Assembly (NCBI GenBank): GCA_965368115.1
Contig: CBDULQ010000125.1
Location: 1 to 10,387, forward strand
Direction of reading: 5' to 3'
From: CBDULQ01 sp965368115
GTDB taxonomy: Bacteria > Pseudomonadota > Gammaproteobacteria > SZUA-229
Length of the DNA stretch: 10,387 bases
This document shows, in pieces, positions 1 to 6,107 of this stretch; within the stretch, counting starts at the first letter, position 1, and each line of letters begins with the position of its first letter. The position numbers were made by a program, and so were the translations under genes. Below the pieces are notes generated by a model, which saw nothing but the letters and a program-made list of their open reading frames with translations, had not been told where the DNA came from and made no database searches.

Positions 1-375
1 TCTCCAGAAAGCAAACCGTTTGCTGAAGAACGGATTGTATTACAGATCAGCGACCCTGATCCATTTAAGCAAACTCTTGTATTAAATGTTGCTAATAATC
101 TTATTAAGTACTACGGCACTGATAAGGTTGATATCGAAATTGTAGCCTTCGGCCCCGGCCTTCGCCTGCTGTTCAAAGATAACGCCAACAACGGTCGTAT
201 CGATGGACTGGTTCAGAACGGTGTTGAGTTTGCAGCCTGCAAAAACACACTGGCCAACATGACCAAACTCATAGGCGAACCACCCGCCCTGCACAGTAGC
301 GCAACTCCGGTCTCTGCCGGCGTAGTACGCATCATCGAATTAGAAAACAAGGGTTACAAGCTCATCAAGCCCTGA
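1..375 (+). CDS. DsrE-family protein (3' end, truncated by window edge)
   Basis: Reading frame 1 is open from the first base to a TGA at 373-375 and encodes the last 124 residues of a protein whose start lies outside the window. The visible part has the look of the DsrE/DsrF-like fold: a strand-rich segment reading VDIEIVAFGPGLRLLF, then a segment with a single cysteine (FAACKNT) at the place where family members often carry a conserved cysteine, and a C-terminal hydrophobic strand (GVVRIIELENKGYKLIKP). DsrE-like proteins take part in sulfur trafficking in sulfur oxidisers and in tRNA thiolation relays, but many single-gene relatives have no assigned role. The porin starts 32 bases downstream on the same strand, so the two are probably co-transcribed. 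The first 120 bases are more AT-rich than the rest of the window. Family assignment is fairly secure; the specific function and any N-terminal signal peptide cannot be judged. Confidence 0.8.
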   Translation, partial: SPESKPFAEERIVLQISDPDPFKQTLVLNVANNLIKYYGTDKVDIEIVAFGPGLRLLFKDNANNGRIDGLVQNGVEFAACKNTLANMTKLIGEPPALHSSATPVSAGVVRIIELENKGYKLIKP

Positions 376-407
376 ATAAAAAATAAGCCGAGTCGAGGAA
401 TTTCTAC

Positions 408-1757
408 ATGTTAAAACTGATGAATAAACGCACTTTGATTGCCGCTGGCATCATGCAATGCCTGATGCTGAACCCAGCCCAGGCCGCCAACTGGTTAATG
501 CTACAGGGCACCGAACCGGACAGCGCCGCTGGCCGCGCAAAAGTCTGGGGCTTCATCCAGGCCCAGTACCAGAAAGACAACAGTGACCCCAATGCAACCG
601 GCGGTTATGTACCACCAAAACTGATCGGTCCCAACCTGTCCTCCCAGGAACAGTTCAATGTCAATCGTGCACGTATCGGTGTACGTGGCGCAGGTTTTCC
701 GCTGGACGGCAAAACCAATTATTTCATCCTGGCCGAGTTCGGTAACAACGGCATCACCGCACCGGAAGATCGTAGCGCACGCGCAACCGATGCCAGTATC
801 ACTTTAAATCACATCCCCGGTGCTCGCATTCGTGCCGGTCTGTTCAAGTATCCCGGTGCAGAGGAAGGCCTGCAGGCGATTCATGTATTCGATTACATCA
901 ACTTCACCACGGTTACCAACCAGCTGTTACTGGAACGTTTTCCCAATCGCAACTACACCGGCAACAATCCGCCTGTCAGCCTGGAATCACCCACCCAGTT
1001 AAGTGGTTTCGAAAAATCAGTCGGCGCCTTCCGTGATGTCGGTGTACAGGTATTCGACACCTTTGTGGTTGATAACTGGGAACACAGTTACGCGGTTATG
1101 TACGGTAACGGCAACGGCCTCAACTTTGGCGACAACGACAACAACAAGGACCTGTATCTGTACTGGTCATCAGAAATGGTCTTTGGCGGCAAAGGTGGTC
1201 GTCGCGAAGGACTGAAACTGTTTGCCTGGAATCAAACCGGCAAACGCTATCTGGACAACACCAACGATTCCACCCACAACCCGACCGAGTTTGATCGTGA
1301 TCGTCAGGGTGTCGGCATGAAATACTTGCTGAAGCCGTTCCGCGTCACTTTCGAATACATGAAAGGTGAAGGCATGATCTTCGTCGGTCCTGACAAACCG
1401 ACCTTCGATATCAATCCGGCGGTGCCGGCAGGTAACGGTGTGAACGGTGAAGCATCGGGTTACTACCTGGATTTCGGTTACTACATTCCGAACAGCAAGT
1501 GGGAGCTGGATGTGCGTTATGACGTTTACAACCGCCTCGAGAACGACGCTCCTCTGCCCAATGGCAACACCTTTGAATTTGAATTCAAAACACTCACCCT
1601 GGGTGCCCAGTACCACATCAACAAGAAAACACGCATCAACATGGAAGTGGCCGATCGCAATTTCGAAGCGGTTGATTTCAATGCGGGCGCAGGCCCGAAT
1701 GCGAACCTGGATGGCGTCGACAAGCGCTACGCAGTGCAGCTGACACACATCTTCTAA
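408..1757 (+). CDS. Outer-membrane porin, OprP/OprO (phosphate-selective porin) type
   Basis: This 449-residue protein should form a beta-barrel pore in the outer membrane. It begins with a typical Sec signal peptide: basic Lys/Arg residues, a hydrophobic core and an AQA cleavage site at residues 24-26, leaving a mature protein starting ANWLMLQG. The body has alternating hydrophobic/aromatic strands and polar loops rich in Asn, Asp and Gly, and the protein ends in the terminal phenylalanine (THIF) needed for barrel assembly. Segments such as FNVNRARIGVRG and the spacing of strands resemble the Porin O/P family. Substrate selectivity cannot be read from sequence; phosphate is only the family namesake. 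ATG 408 is chosen because GAGGA at 395-399 lies 8 bases upstream; ATG 420 (MNKRTL) is a possible alternative. It follows the DsrE-like gene by 32 bases and is closed by a strong terminator. Confidence 0.82.
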   Translation: MLKLMNKRTLIAAGIMQCLMLNPAQAANWLMLQGTEPDSAAGRAKVWGFIQAQYQKDNSDPNATGGYVPPKLIGPNLSSQEQFNVNRARIGVRGAGFPLDGKTNYFILAEFGNNGITAPEDRSARATDASITLNHIPGARIRAGLFKYPGAEEGLQAIHVFDYINFTTVTNQLLLERFPNRNYTGNNPPVSLESPTQLSGFEKSVGAFRDVGVQVFDTFVVDNWEHSYAVMYGNGNGLNFGDNDNNKDLYLYWSSEMVFGGKGGRREGLKLFAWNQTGKRYLDNTNDSTHNPTEFDRDRQGVGMKYLLKPFRVTFEYMKGEGMIFVGPDKPTFDINPAVPAGNGVNGEASGYYLDFGYYIPNSKWELDVRYDVYNRLENDAPLPNGNTFEFEFKTLTLGAQYHINKKTRINMEVADRNFEAVDFNAGAGPNANLDGVDKRYAVQLTHIF

Positions 1758-1791
1758 TCCATAACCAACCGCTAGACTCTGCAATTGCATT

Positions 1792-1817
1792 GCCCCGGCT
1801 TGCCGGGGCTTTTTTTT
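1792..1817 (+). terminator. Rho-independent terminator after the porin gene
   Basis: GCCCCGG at 1792-1798 pairs perfectly with CCGGGGC at 1803-1809 around a four-base CTTG loop, followed directly by eight T residues (1810-1817). It lies 35 bases after the porin stop codon and ends the DsrE-like/porin transcript. Confidence 0.93.
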
Positions 1818-1882
1818 ATTCCGCTCCGGCATATCCGCCACAAATTACCGGCCCAAGGTATCAATTCACCCCGGGATTGCCT

Positions 1883-1888
1883 TACAAT
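1883..1888 (+). promoter_or_regulatory. Possible -10 element upstream of slyD
   Basis: TACAAT matches five of six bases of the sigma-70 -10 consensus and lies 28 bases before the slyD start, just after the porin terminator, so slyD needs its own promoter near here. No good -35 hexamer is visible 16-18 bases upstream, so the call is weak. Confidence 0.35.
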
Positions 1889-1916
1889 GGGCATTTAATC
1901 CACACAAGATCCCATC

Positions 1917-2402
1917 ATGACTATCCAGAACGACAAGGTAATCACCATCAATTACGTGCTGAAAGATGACAAGGGCGAGCTGATCGACCAGTCTACAGAC
2001 GGCAGTTTCTGCTATCTGCACGGCGCTCAGAACATCATCCCCGGCATGGAAAATGCGCTCACCGGCAAAACCAAGGGCGATGCGCTCAATCTGGTCATCG
2101 AACCCGCCGAAGCCTATGGTGAGTACAATCCCAACCTGACTCAGGTGGTGGATCGTGGCATGTTCGATCCCAACGACCAGGTCGAAGCCGGCATGCAGTT
2201 TCAGGCCCAGGACCAGCAGGGCAACATGATGATCATCACTGTGGCCAAGGTCGATGGCGAACAGGTCACCATCGATGGCAACCACCCGCTGGCTGGCGTG
2301 ACCCTGCACTACGACATCGAAGTCGTCGATGTGCGAGACGCCACAGACGAAGAACTCAGTCATGGCCATGTGCATTCACATGGCGAGTCCTGTAATCACT
2401 GA
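1917..2402 (+). CDS. slyD: SlyD-type FKBP peptidyl-prolyl cis-trans isomerase
   Basis: A 161-residue cytoplasmic peptidyl-prolyl isomerase and chaperone of the SlyD branch of FKBP proteins. The N-terminal FKBP half (residues 1-70) contains the characteristic GMENALTGKTKGD stretch and the AYGEY motif that leads into the inserted chaperone flap (about 70-120). The chain then returns to the FKBP fold with the signature NHPLAG (122-127) and LHYDIEVVDVR. The C-terminus is a short metal-binding tail with His149, His151, His153, His155, Cys159 and His161. In well-studied SlyD proteins such tails bind nickel and support hydrogenase maturation; here the tail is much shorter than in E. coli, so a nickel-delivery role is inference. 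The ATG is preceded only by a weak AAGA. The gene ends exactly where the convergent gene ends, with no spacer between the two stop codons. Confidence 0.93.
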   Translation: MTIQNDKVITINYVLKDDKGELIDQSTDGSFCYLHGAQNIIPGMENALTGKTKGDALNLVIEPAEAYGEYNPNLTQVVDRGMFDPNDQVEAGMQFQAQDQQGNMMIITVAKVDGEQVTIDGNHPLAGVTLHYDIEVVDVRDATDEELSHGHVHSHGESCNH

Positions 2403-3152
2403 TTATTTCAGGCGCCGGACCCGATAACGCAGACGACTGGTCTTGAGCCGCGGATTGAGTCCCGGCGTGGCGATCAGTCGTTTGCGTAATTGTGCGGCAC
2501 TCGACGCCTGGTGCAGATAAGCCACGGCAAAATTCTCATTGAACTCGGTGGTCAACTGAAATACGCATGCGAATCGTTTGCTGACGCGCGCATGACTCAG
2601 GCCTGCGGATTGGCGCACCTCTTCACGGCTGACGAAGTTGCGCACGATCATTCCCTGCTCCGATAAAATTCGCGACAGACTATCGAACCAGCGCACACCG
2701 GGCGCAACCACCGACACCGGCTCACCATCCTTCTCCATGAACAGATCGTCGATAATCAAATCGAAAGCCGGGCCTCGATACTGCCTGACATAATCAACCG
2801 CATCCGCCGCAATCAACTGAATCGAACGATCGCGAAGACCAAAAAATTGCCGTGCCACCTGCAGATGCACCCGATCCAGTTCAACCCCAACAATCTGTTG
2901 TGGTGCGACAAAAGTCTTCAGCAACTGAATCACTGCACCACCGCCGACACCCAGCACCAGTACCCGCCTGATCGTATCCGGCGACTGAAAAAACACCGGC
3001 AACATCAGTAAATCCCAGATATGTCCGGTTAACGGATTGCCTGGATTGTACTGGGTGTGAAACACGCCATTGGTGTACAGACGCAGGCTGCGTCCGGCAG
3101 AGCGTACTTCATACAATGTATTGCGAGTTTGTTTTTTCCAGACCAGCGCCAT
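2403..3152 (-). CDS. Spermidine-synthase-fold protein, probably not a canonical spermidine synthase
   Basis: A 249-residue cytoplasmic protein with the Rossmann methyltransferase-like domain of the spermine/spermidine synthase superfamily. The N-terminal beta region contains YEVR, LRLYTNGVFHTQYNP and WDLL, followed by the nucleotide-binding loop LGVGGG (67-72), acidic VELD (90-93), AADAVDYV (115-122) and DLIIDDLF (131-138). True aminopropyltransferases usually have GGGDG in the first loop and a DSTDP motif holding the catalytic aspartate. Here the loop reads GGGAV and the second site IDDLF, so putrescine aminopropylation is doubtful and the substrate is unknown. I chose ATG 3152 because homology begins there (MALVWKKQ); the frame stays open to an ATG at 3236, but that adds 28 residues with no family resemblance. 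It is convergent with slyD and divergent from the glutamate dehydrogenase gene. Confidence 0.78.
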   Translation of the reverse strand: MALVWKKQTRNTLYEVRSAGRSLRLYTNGVFHTQYNPGNPLTGHIWDLLMLPVFFQSPDTIRRVLVLGVGGGAVIQLLKTFVAPQQIVGVELDRVHLQVARQFFGLRDRSIQLIAADAVDYVRQYRGPAFDLIIDDLFMEKDGEPVSVVAPGVRWFDSLSRILSEQGMIVRNFVSREEVRQSAGLSHARVSKRFACVFQLTTEFNENFAVAYLHQASSAAQLRKRLIATPGLNPRLKTSRLRYRVRRLK

Positions 3153-3359
3153 GGTTTTGTGACATTCAAAAGGCTGGATTCTAACTTGAAATCGGGCTGA
3201 TATGTGCTTTGTTATATGTATGTTAACAAGATCCACCGACCGCTTTCGTTACCTCAGCTCATCTTTACTCGGGCAACAGAACAGGTTCGACGACATTGCA
3301 CACAACTGAACCGCAACCGCATCCACACCATTAAGCCGCCTTCGGCACTGGACAACATA
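3153..3359. other. Divergent intergenic region between the spermidine-synthase-like gene and gdhA
   Basis: This 207-base stretch should hold promoters for both divergent genes. An AT-rich core lies around 3198-3230. I find no pair of -10 and -35 hexamers with good spacing on either strand, no strong hairpin and no credible small gene. Both flanking reading frames remain open into this region, but the added residues look non-coding. Confidence 0.5.
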
Positions 3360-4781
3360 ATGACAAAAGCAATCAAAGAACCGAGTTTTCGTGAGAGTGT
3401 AGACCTGATGGTCGATCGTGCGATGAGCGCCATGGGGCTGGATGACAGCACCGCCCAGGCGATCAAATCCTGCAATGCGGTACTGCAGGTCAAGTTTCCG
3501 GTAAAGATTCGCGGCCGCATCGAAGTCTTCACCGGCTGGCGCGCGGTGCACAGCACCCATCGCCTGCCTGCCAAAGGCGGCATTCGCTATGCACCTTACG
3601 CAGACCAGGACGAAGTGGAAGCCCTGGCTGCACTGATGACCTATAAATGCGCCATCGTCGATGTACCCTTCGGCGGCTCCAAGGGCGCCTTGCTGATCGA
3701 CCCGCTGCAATACGAACGCGACGAACTGGAACTGATCACCCGACGCTTCACACTGGAACTGGTACGCAAGGGCTTCCTCAGCCCGTCCACCAATGTCCCG
3801 GCCCCGGACGTGGGCACAGGACAACGCGAAATGGCCTGGATTGCCGACACCTATAAACATCTGCACCCCGACGACATCAACTACATCGCCTGCGTCACCG
3901 GCAAACCGGTTCACCATGGCGGCATTCGCGGTCGCGTCGAAGCCACCGGCCGTGGCGTGCAGTACGGTATCCGGGAATTTTTCCGCCATCCCGACGACGT
4001 CAGGATGGCACACATGGACGGTAGCCTGGAGGGCAAGACCTGTATCGTGCAGGGGCTGGGCAATGTGGGTTACCATGCCGCGAAATATCTGTCCGAGGAA
4101 GACGGTGTGCTGATCACCGCCGTCATCGAACGGGACGGTGCGCTGATCAACGATGCCGGTATCAATATCGAAGACCTGCATGCCCACATCACCGAACACC
4201 ACACAATCCGCAATTTTCCCAGCGCCCAGTTTGAAGAAAACGGTAAGGCGGTACTGGAAAAAGCCTGTGACATCCTGATTCCCGCCGCCCTGGAAAGCCA
4301 GATCACCCTGGAAAACGCTGACCGTATCCAGGCTCATCTGATCGTGGAAGCCGCCAACGGTCCCATCACCTATGGCGCCGATGAAATCCTGCACAAGAAA
4401 GGCGTGGTGATCATCCCCGATGCCTATGCCAACGCCGGCGGCGTCACCGTGTCCTATTTCGAATGGATTCGTAACATCTCGCATATTCGTTTCGGCCGCA
4501 TGCAACGCCGCAACGATGAACTGCGCGGCCACCAGATGGCCGCCATGCTGGAAGAAGTCACTGGCGCCAAGGTATCGGATCATCTACGCAACAGCATTAC
4601 CCGCGGTGCCGACGAACTGGACCTGGTACGCTCCGGTCTGGACGACACCATGCGCCTCGCCTACCAGGAAATTCGCGAGACCTTCCTCAGCGAGGACAAG
4701 GTGAACGACCTGCGCACCGCCGCCTACGTGGCCTCGATACGCAAGATCGCCCGCTCTTACATGGATGTCGGCGTGTACTGA
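3360..4781 (+). CDS. gdhA: Glutamate dehydrogenase (Glu/Leu/Phe/Val dehydrogenase family)
   Basis: A 473-residue cytoplasmic enzyme expected to interconvert glutamate and 2-oxoglutarate plus ammonia, linking nitrogen and carbon metabolism. The substrate domain carries RLPAKGGIRYAP with Lys72, TYKCAIVDVPFGGSKG with Lys96 and Lys108, and PAPDVGTG with Asp150, matching the binding and catalytic residues of the family. The nucleotide domain has GLGNVG (232-237), and the following strand ends in VIERD, whose acidic residue at 257 favours NAD over NADP (inference). NAGGVTVSYFEW (358-369) is the usual hinge motif. The C-terminal tail, ending in MDVGVY, is longer than in minimal enzymes. ATG 3360 is preferred because family similarity starts there; an upstream ATG at 3204 would add 52 residues unlike the family. 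No strong ribosome site precedes either start. Confidence 0.92.
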   Translation: MTKAIKEPSFRESVDLMVDRAMSAMGLDDSTAQAIKSCNAVLQVKFPVKIRGRIEVFTGWRAVHSTHRLPAKGGIRYAPYADQDEVEALAALMTYKCAIVDVPFGGSKGALLIDPLQYERDELELITRRFTLELVRKGFLSPSTNVPAPDVGTGQREMAWIADTYKHLHPDDINYIACVTGKPVHHGGIRGRVEATGRGVQYGIREFFRHPDDVRMAHMDGSLEGKTCIVQGLGNVGYHAAKYLSEEDGVLITAVIERDGALINDAGINIEDLHAHITEHHTIRNFPSAQFEENGKAVLEKACDILIPAALESQITLENADRIQAHLIVEAANGPITYGADEILHKKGVVIIPDAYANAGGVTVSYFEWIRNISHIRFGRMQRRNDELRGHQMAAMLEEVTGAKVSDHLRNSITRGADELDLVRSGLDDTMRLAYQEIRETFLSEDKVNDLRTAAYVASIRKIARSYMDVGVY

Positions 4782-4795
4782 TTGCAATTGAACCC

Positions 4796-4847
4796 GGCCC
4801 CGGTCGCCCTCATCTATTGTTTGAACATAACGACAAACACCGGGGCC
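4796..4847 (+). repeat. Inverted repeat / bulged stem-loop abutting the next start codon
   Basis: GGCCCCGGT (4796-4804) is perfectly complementary to ACCGGGGCC (4839-4847). Inside the loop TGTTTG (4818-4823) can pair with CAAACA (4834-4839), which competes with the outer stem for base 4839 only. The right arm ends one base before the ATG at 4849, and there is no T-run, so it is not a standard terminator. It could shield the translation start of the following gene. Confidence 0.6.
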
Positions 4848-4848
4848 C

Positions 4849-5283
4849 ATGTCCAGTATCACCTCACATCTCGCCCAGTATTTCGAATGGCTGGCACTGA
4901 TTTCCGTCGTCATGCTGATCGCCACCCTGGTGGCGGTGCCGGCACTGGTGGCACGTATCCCCGAAGATTATTTCTGCCACCCCCGGCGGGTCAGCGTACC
5001 GGCCCGACATCCACTGCTGCGCTGGCTACTGTTCAGCCTTAAAAACCTGTTCGGCGCACTGCTGGTTCTGGCTGGACTGATCATGCTGGTCACCCCGGGC
5101 CAGGGCCTGCTGACACTGCTGATCGGCCTGATGATCATGAACTACCCGGGTAAATACCAGCTGGAGCGCTGGCTGATTACCCGCCTGCGCCTGCTGCCGG
5201 CCCTCAACTGGTTGAGACAACGCCGTAACAAACCCCCGCTGATCGTCCCTGACTCACTCCCCCAGGCCGCCGACCCGGACTAA
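4849..5283 (+). CDS. Small inner-membrane protein, PGPGW-type putative transmembrane family
   Basis: A 144-residue membrane protein of unknown function. Hydrophobic segments lie at about residues 12-36, 58-80 and 84-98. The motif TPGQG at 82-86, followed by LLTLLIGLMIMNYPGK, matches the layout of the PGPGW putative transmembrane family (Pfam PGPGW), whose name motif is varied here. Basic clusters (RWLITRLRL and RQRRNK at 123-128) follow the last hydrophobic segment and suggest a cytoplasmic C-terminus by the positive-inside rule; the tail then becomes proline-rich and acidic. It lies 67 bases downstream of gdhA on the same strand and may be co-transcribed, but a stem-loop occupies the gap. 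No Shine-Dalgarno sequence other than GGGG within the stem is visible. Family call is moderately confident; the function is unknown. Confidence 0.72.
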   Translation: MSSITSHLAQYFEWLALISVVMLIATLVAVPALVARIPEDYFCHPRRVSVPARHPLLRWLLFSLKNLFGALLVLAGLIMLVTPGQGLLTLLIGLMIMNYPGKYQLERWLITRLRLLPALNWLRQRRNKPPLIVPDSLPQAADPD

Positions 5284-5312
5284 ATCGCTCAAATATTAAC
5301 CAGTCGTCGGAA

Positions 5313-5324
5313 ATTCGGCCGAAT
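5313..5324. repeat. Perfect 12-base palindrome
   Basis: ATTCGGCCGAAT is fully self-complementary and lies 29 bases after the preceding stop codon, just left of the long inverted repeat. It may be part of the same regulatory region. Confidence 0.6.
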
Positions 5325-5325
5325 C

Positions 5326-5375
5326 ATAACGATTACAACGAATCAGACAATTAAATTATTCGCTGTAATCGTTAT
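5326..5375. promoter_or_regulatory. 18-base inverted repeat, candidate operator of the downstream regulator gene
   Basis: The left arm 5326-5343 (ATAACGATTACAACGAAT) and right arm 5358-5375 pair at 17 of 18 positions, with the only mismatch at 5338/5363, around a 14-base AT-rich loop. The arm centres are 32 bases apart, about three helical turns, so proteins bound to both would sit on the same face of the DNA. GAATCA also recurs as a direct repeat at 5321-5326 and 5340-5345, and again next to the start codon at 5431-5436. There is no T-run, so a terminator is unlikely. The right arm overlaps the -35 position of the candidate promoter for the regulator gene, which suits autoregulation (inference). 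Confidence 0.6.
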
Positions 5376-5387
5376 TTACGCTATTAT
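5359..5387 (+). promoter_or_regulatory. Candidate promoter of the HTH-receiver regulator
   Basis: TATTAT at 5382-5387 matches the -10 consensus at five of six positions. A poor -35 (TTCGCT, 5359-5364) lies 17 bases upstream inside the right arm of the inverted repeat. A weak -35 overlapping an operator is typical of a regulated promoter, but the assignment rests on pattern only. Confidence 0.35.
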
Positions 5388-5435
5388 CGATTTAACAAAC
5401 CAGCAGTCGCCTATTCATCTCGACGGAGTCGAATC

Positions 5436-6044
5436 ATGAACGACACAAAACATTCATCCGCCCTCCCCAGCCTGCTCACACCGCGTGAAGTAGCCCAGCA
5501 ACTGGGCGTATCACCGGTCACAGTCCGGCACTGGGCGCTGGACGGGAAGCTGGAATTCATCACCACGCCCGGCGGCCATCGTCGCTTTCTGCAGGAACAG
5601 GTCGACCAGTTCGTGCAGGCCCACGGCGTGAATCGGGCCAGCAGCAAAACCGACAAGATCTGCGTACTGATCGTCGAAGACGATCTGCAGCTGGCCGGCT
5701 ATCTCAGCGATTTCATCGATTCGCTACAGGGCCCCATCGATACCGCCATCGCCAACAATGGCTTCGAGGCCGGTGAACTGGTCCACGAGTTCAGCCCCGA
5801 CCTGGTGATGCTCGACCTGATGATGCCCACCATGGACGGCTTCGCTGTCTGCCAGCGCATCAAACAGAATCCCAAGACCCGCAATATCCGCGTGGTCGCC
5901 ATGACCGGCTACCCAAGTCAGGAAAACGTCCAGCGCATACTGGGCGCCGGGGCCGAAACCTGCCTCTCCAAGCCACTCGACTCCAATCGACTGCGCGACG
6001 TGTTCCAGCAGGCGCTGCAACAGCATGGCCTGAGCCTCGACTGA
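5436..6044 (+). CDS. Orphan regulator: N-terminal MerR/excisionase-like HTH plus C-terminal receiver domain
   Basis: A 202-residue cytoplasmic protein. Residues 13-52 form a MerR/excisionase-type helix-turn-helix with wing (LTPREVAQQLGVSPVTVRHW, then TTPGGHRRF), expected to bind DNA. After a linker (about 60-73), residues 74-195 form a complete response-regulator receiver domain: acidic pocket Glu81/Asp82/Asp83 in VLIVEDD, phospho-acceptor Asp127 in VMLDLMMPTMDGF, Thr157 in VAMTGY and Lys179 in LSKP. All key residues are present, so it should be phosphorylatable. Output-before-receiver order reverses the common response-regulator layout. No histidine kinase lies in the window, so its partner is elsewhere. 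GGAG at 5425-5428 lies 7 bases before ATG 5436, within a small stem formed by TCGAC and GTCGA (5420-5432). The palindromic region upstream is a plausible autoregulatory site. Targets are unknown. Confidence 0.88.
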   Translation: MNDTKHSSALPSLLTPREVAQQLGVSPVTVRHWALDGKLEFITTPGGHRRFLQEQVDQFVQAHGVNRASSKTDKICVLIVEDDLQLAGYLSDFIDSLQGPIDTAIANNGFEAGELVHEFSPDLVMLDLMMPTMDGFAVCQRIKQNPKTRNIRVVAMTGYPSQENVQRILGAGAETCLSKPLDSNRLRDVFQQALQQHGLSLD

Positions 6045-6058
6045 AGCCGTCGACCGCC

Positions 6059-6067
6059 TGTGGATAA
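6059..6067 (-). promoter_or_regulatory. Consensus DnaA box
   Basis: TGTGGATAA reads TTATCCACA on the minus strand, an exact match to the strong DnaA box. It is a single copy, just before the candidate promoter of the permease gene. One box does not make an origin; it could mediate DnaA control or be chance. Confidence 0.4.
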
Positions 6068-6071
6068 CAGT

Positions 6072-6099
6072 TTGAATTTACTCGGCCCTGGCCGATAAT
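6072..6099 (+). promoter_or_regulatory. Candidate sigma-70 promoter of the DMT permease gene
   Basis: TTGAAT (6072-6077) and GATAAT (6094-6099) are separated by 16 bases and match the consensus at four and five of six positions. Transcription would start near 6106, only about two bases before the ATG at 6108, implying a leaderless or nearly leaderless mRNA. Confidence 0.5.
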
Positions 6100-6107
6100 A
6101 GCGCCCC

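Noticed and set aside
1170..1841. 223-codon open frame antisense to the porin gene
   Set aside because: It runs through the terminator and opposite the porin barrel; its translation shows no recognisable domain.
1866..2375. 169-codon open frame antisense to slyD
   Set aside because: Complete overlap with a well-supported SlyD gene and no independent coding evidence.
3186..3217. TTGAAA and TTATAT as a promoter for gdhA
   Set aside because: The spacing is 20 bases, too long for a sigma-70 promoter, and it lies about 140 bases from the chosen start.
3204..3359. N-terminal extension of glutamate dehydrogenase by 52 residues
   Set aside because: The added residues do not resemble the family and would overlap the alternative long start of the divergent gene; ATG 3360 fits the family start.
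3249..4583. 444-codon open frame antisense to gdhA
   Set aside because: It lies wholly opposite a convincing enzyme gene; the composition (many Gly, Val, Asp, His) is typical of antisense frames in GC-rich coding DNA, and no motif or ribosome site supports it.
5326..5375. The inverted repeat as an intrinsic terminator of the membrane-protein gene
   Set aside because: The stem is AT-rich and not followed by a T-run; position over the next promoter fits an operator better.
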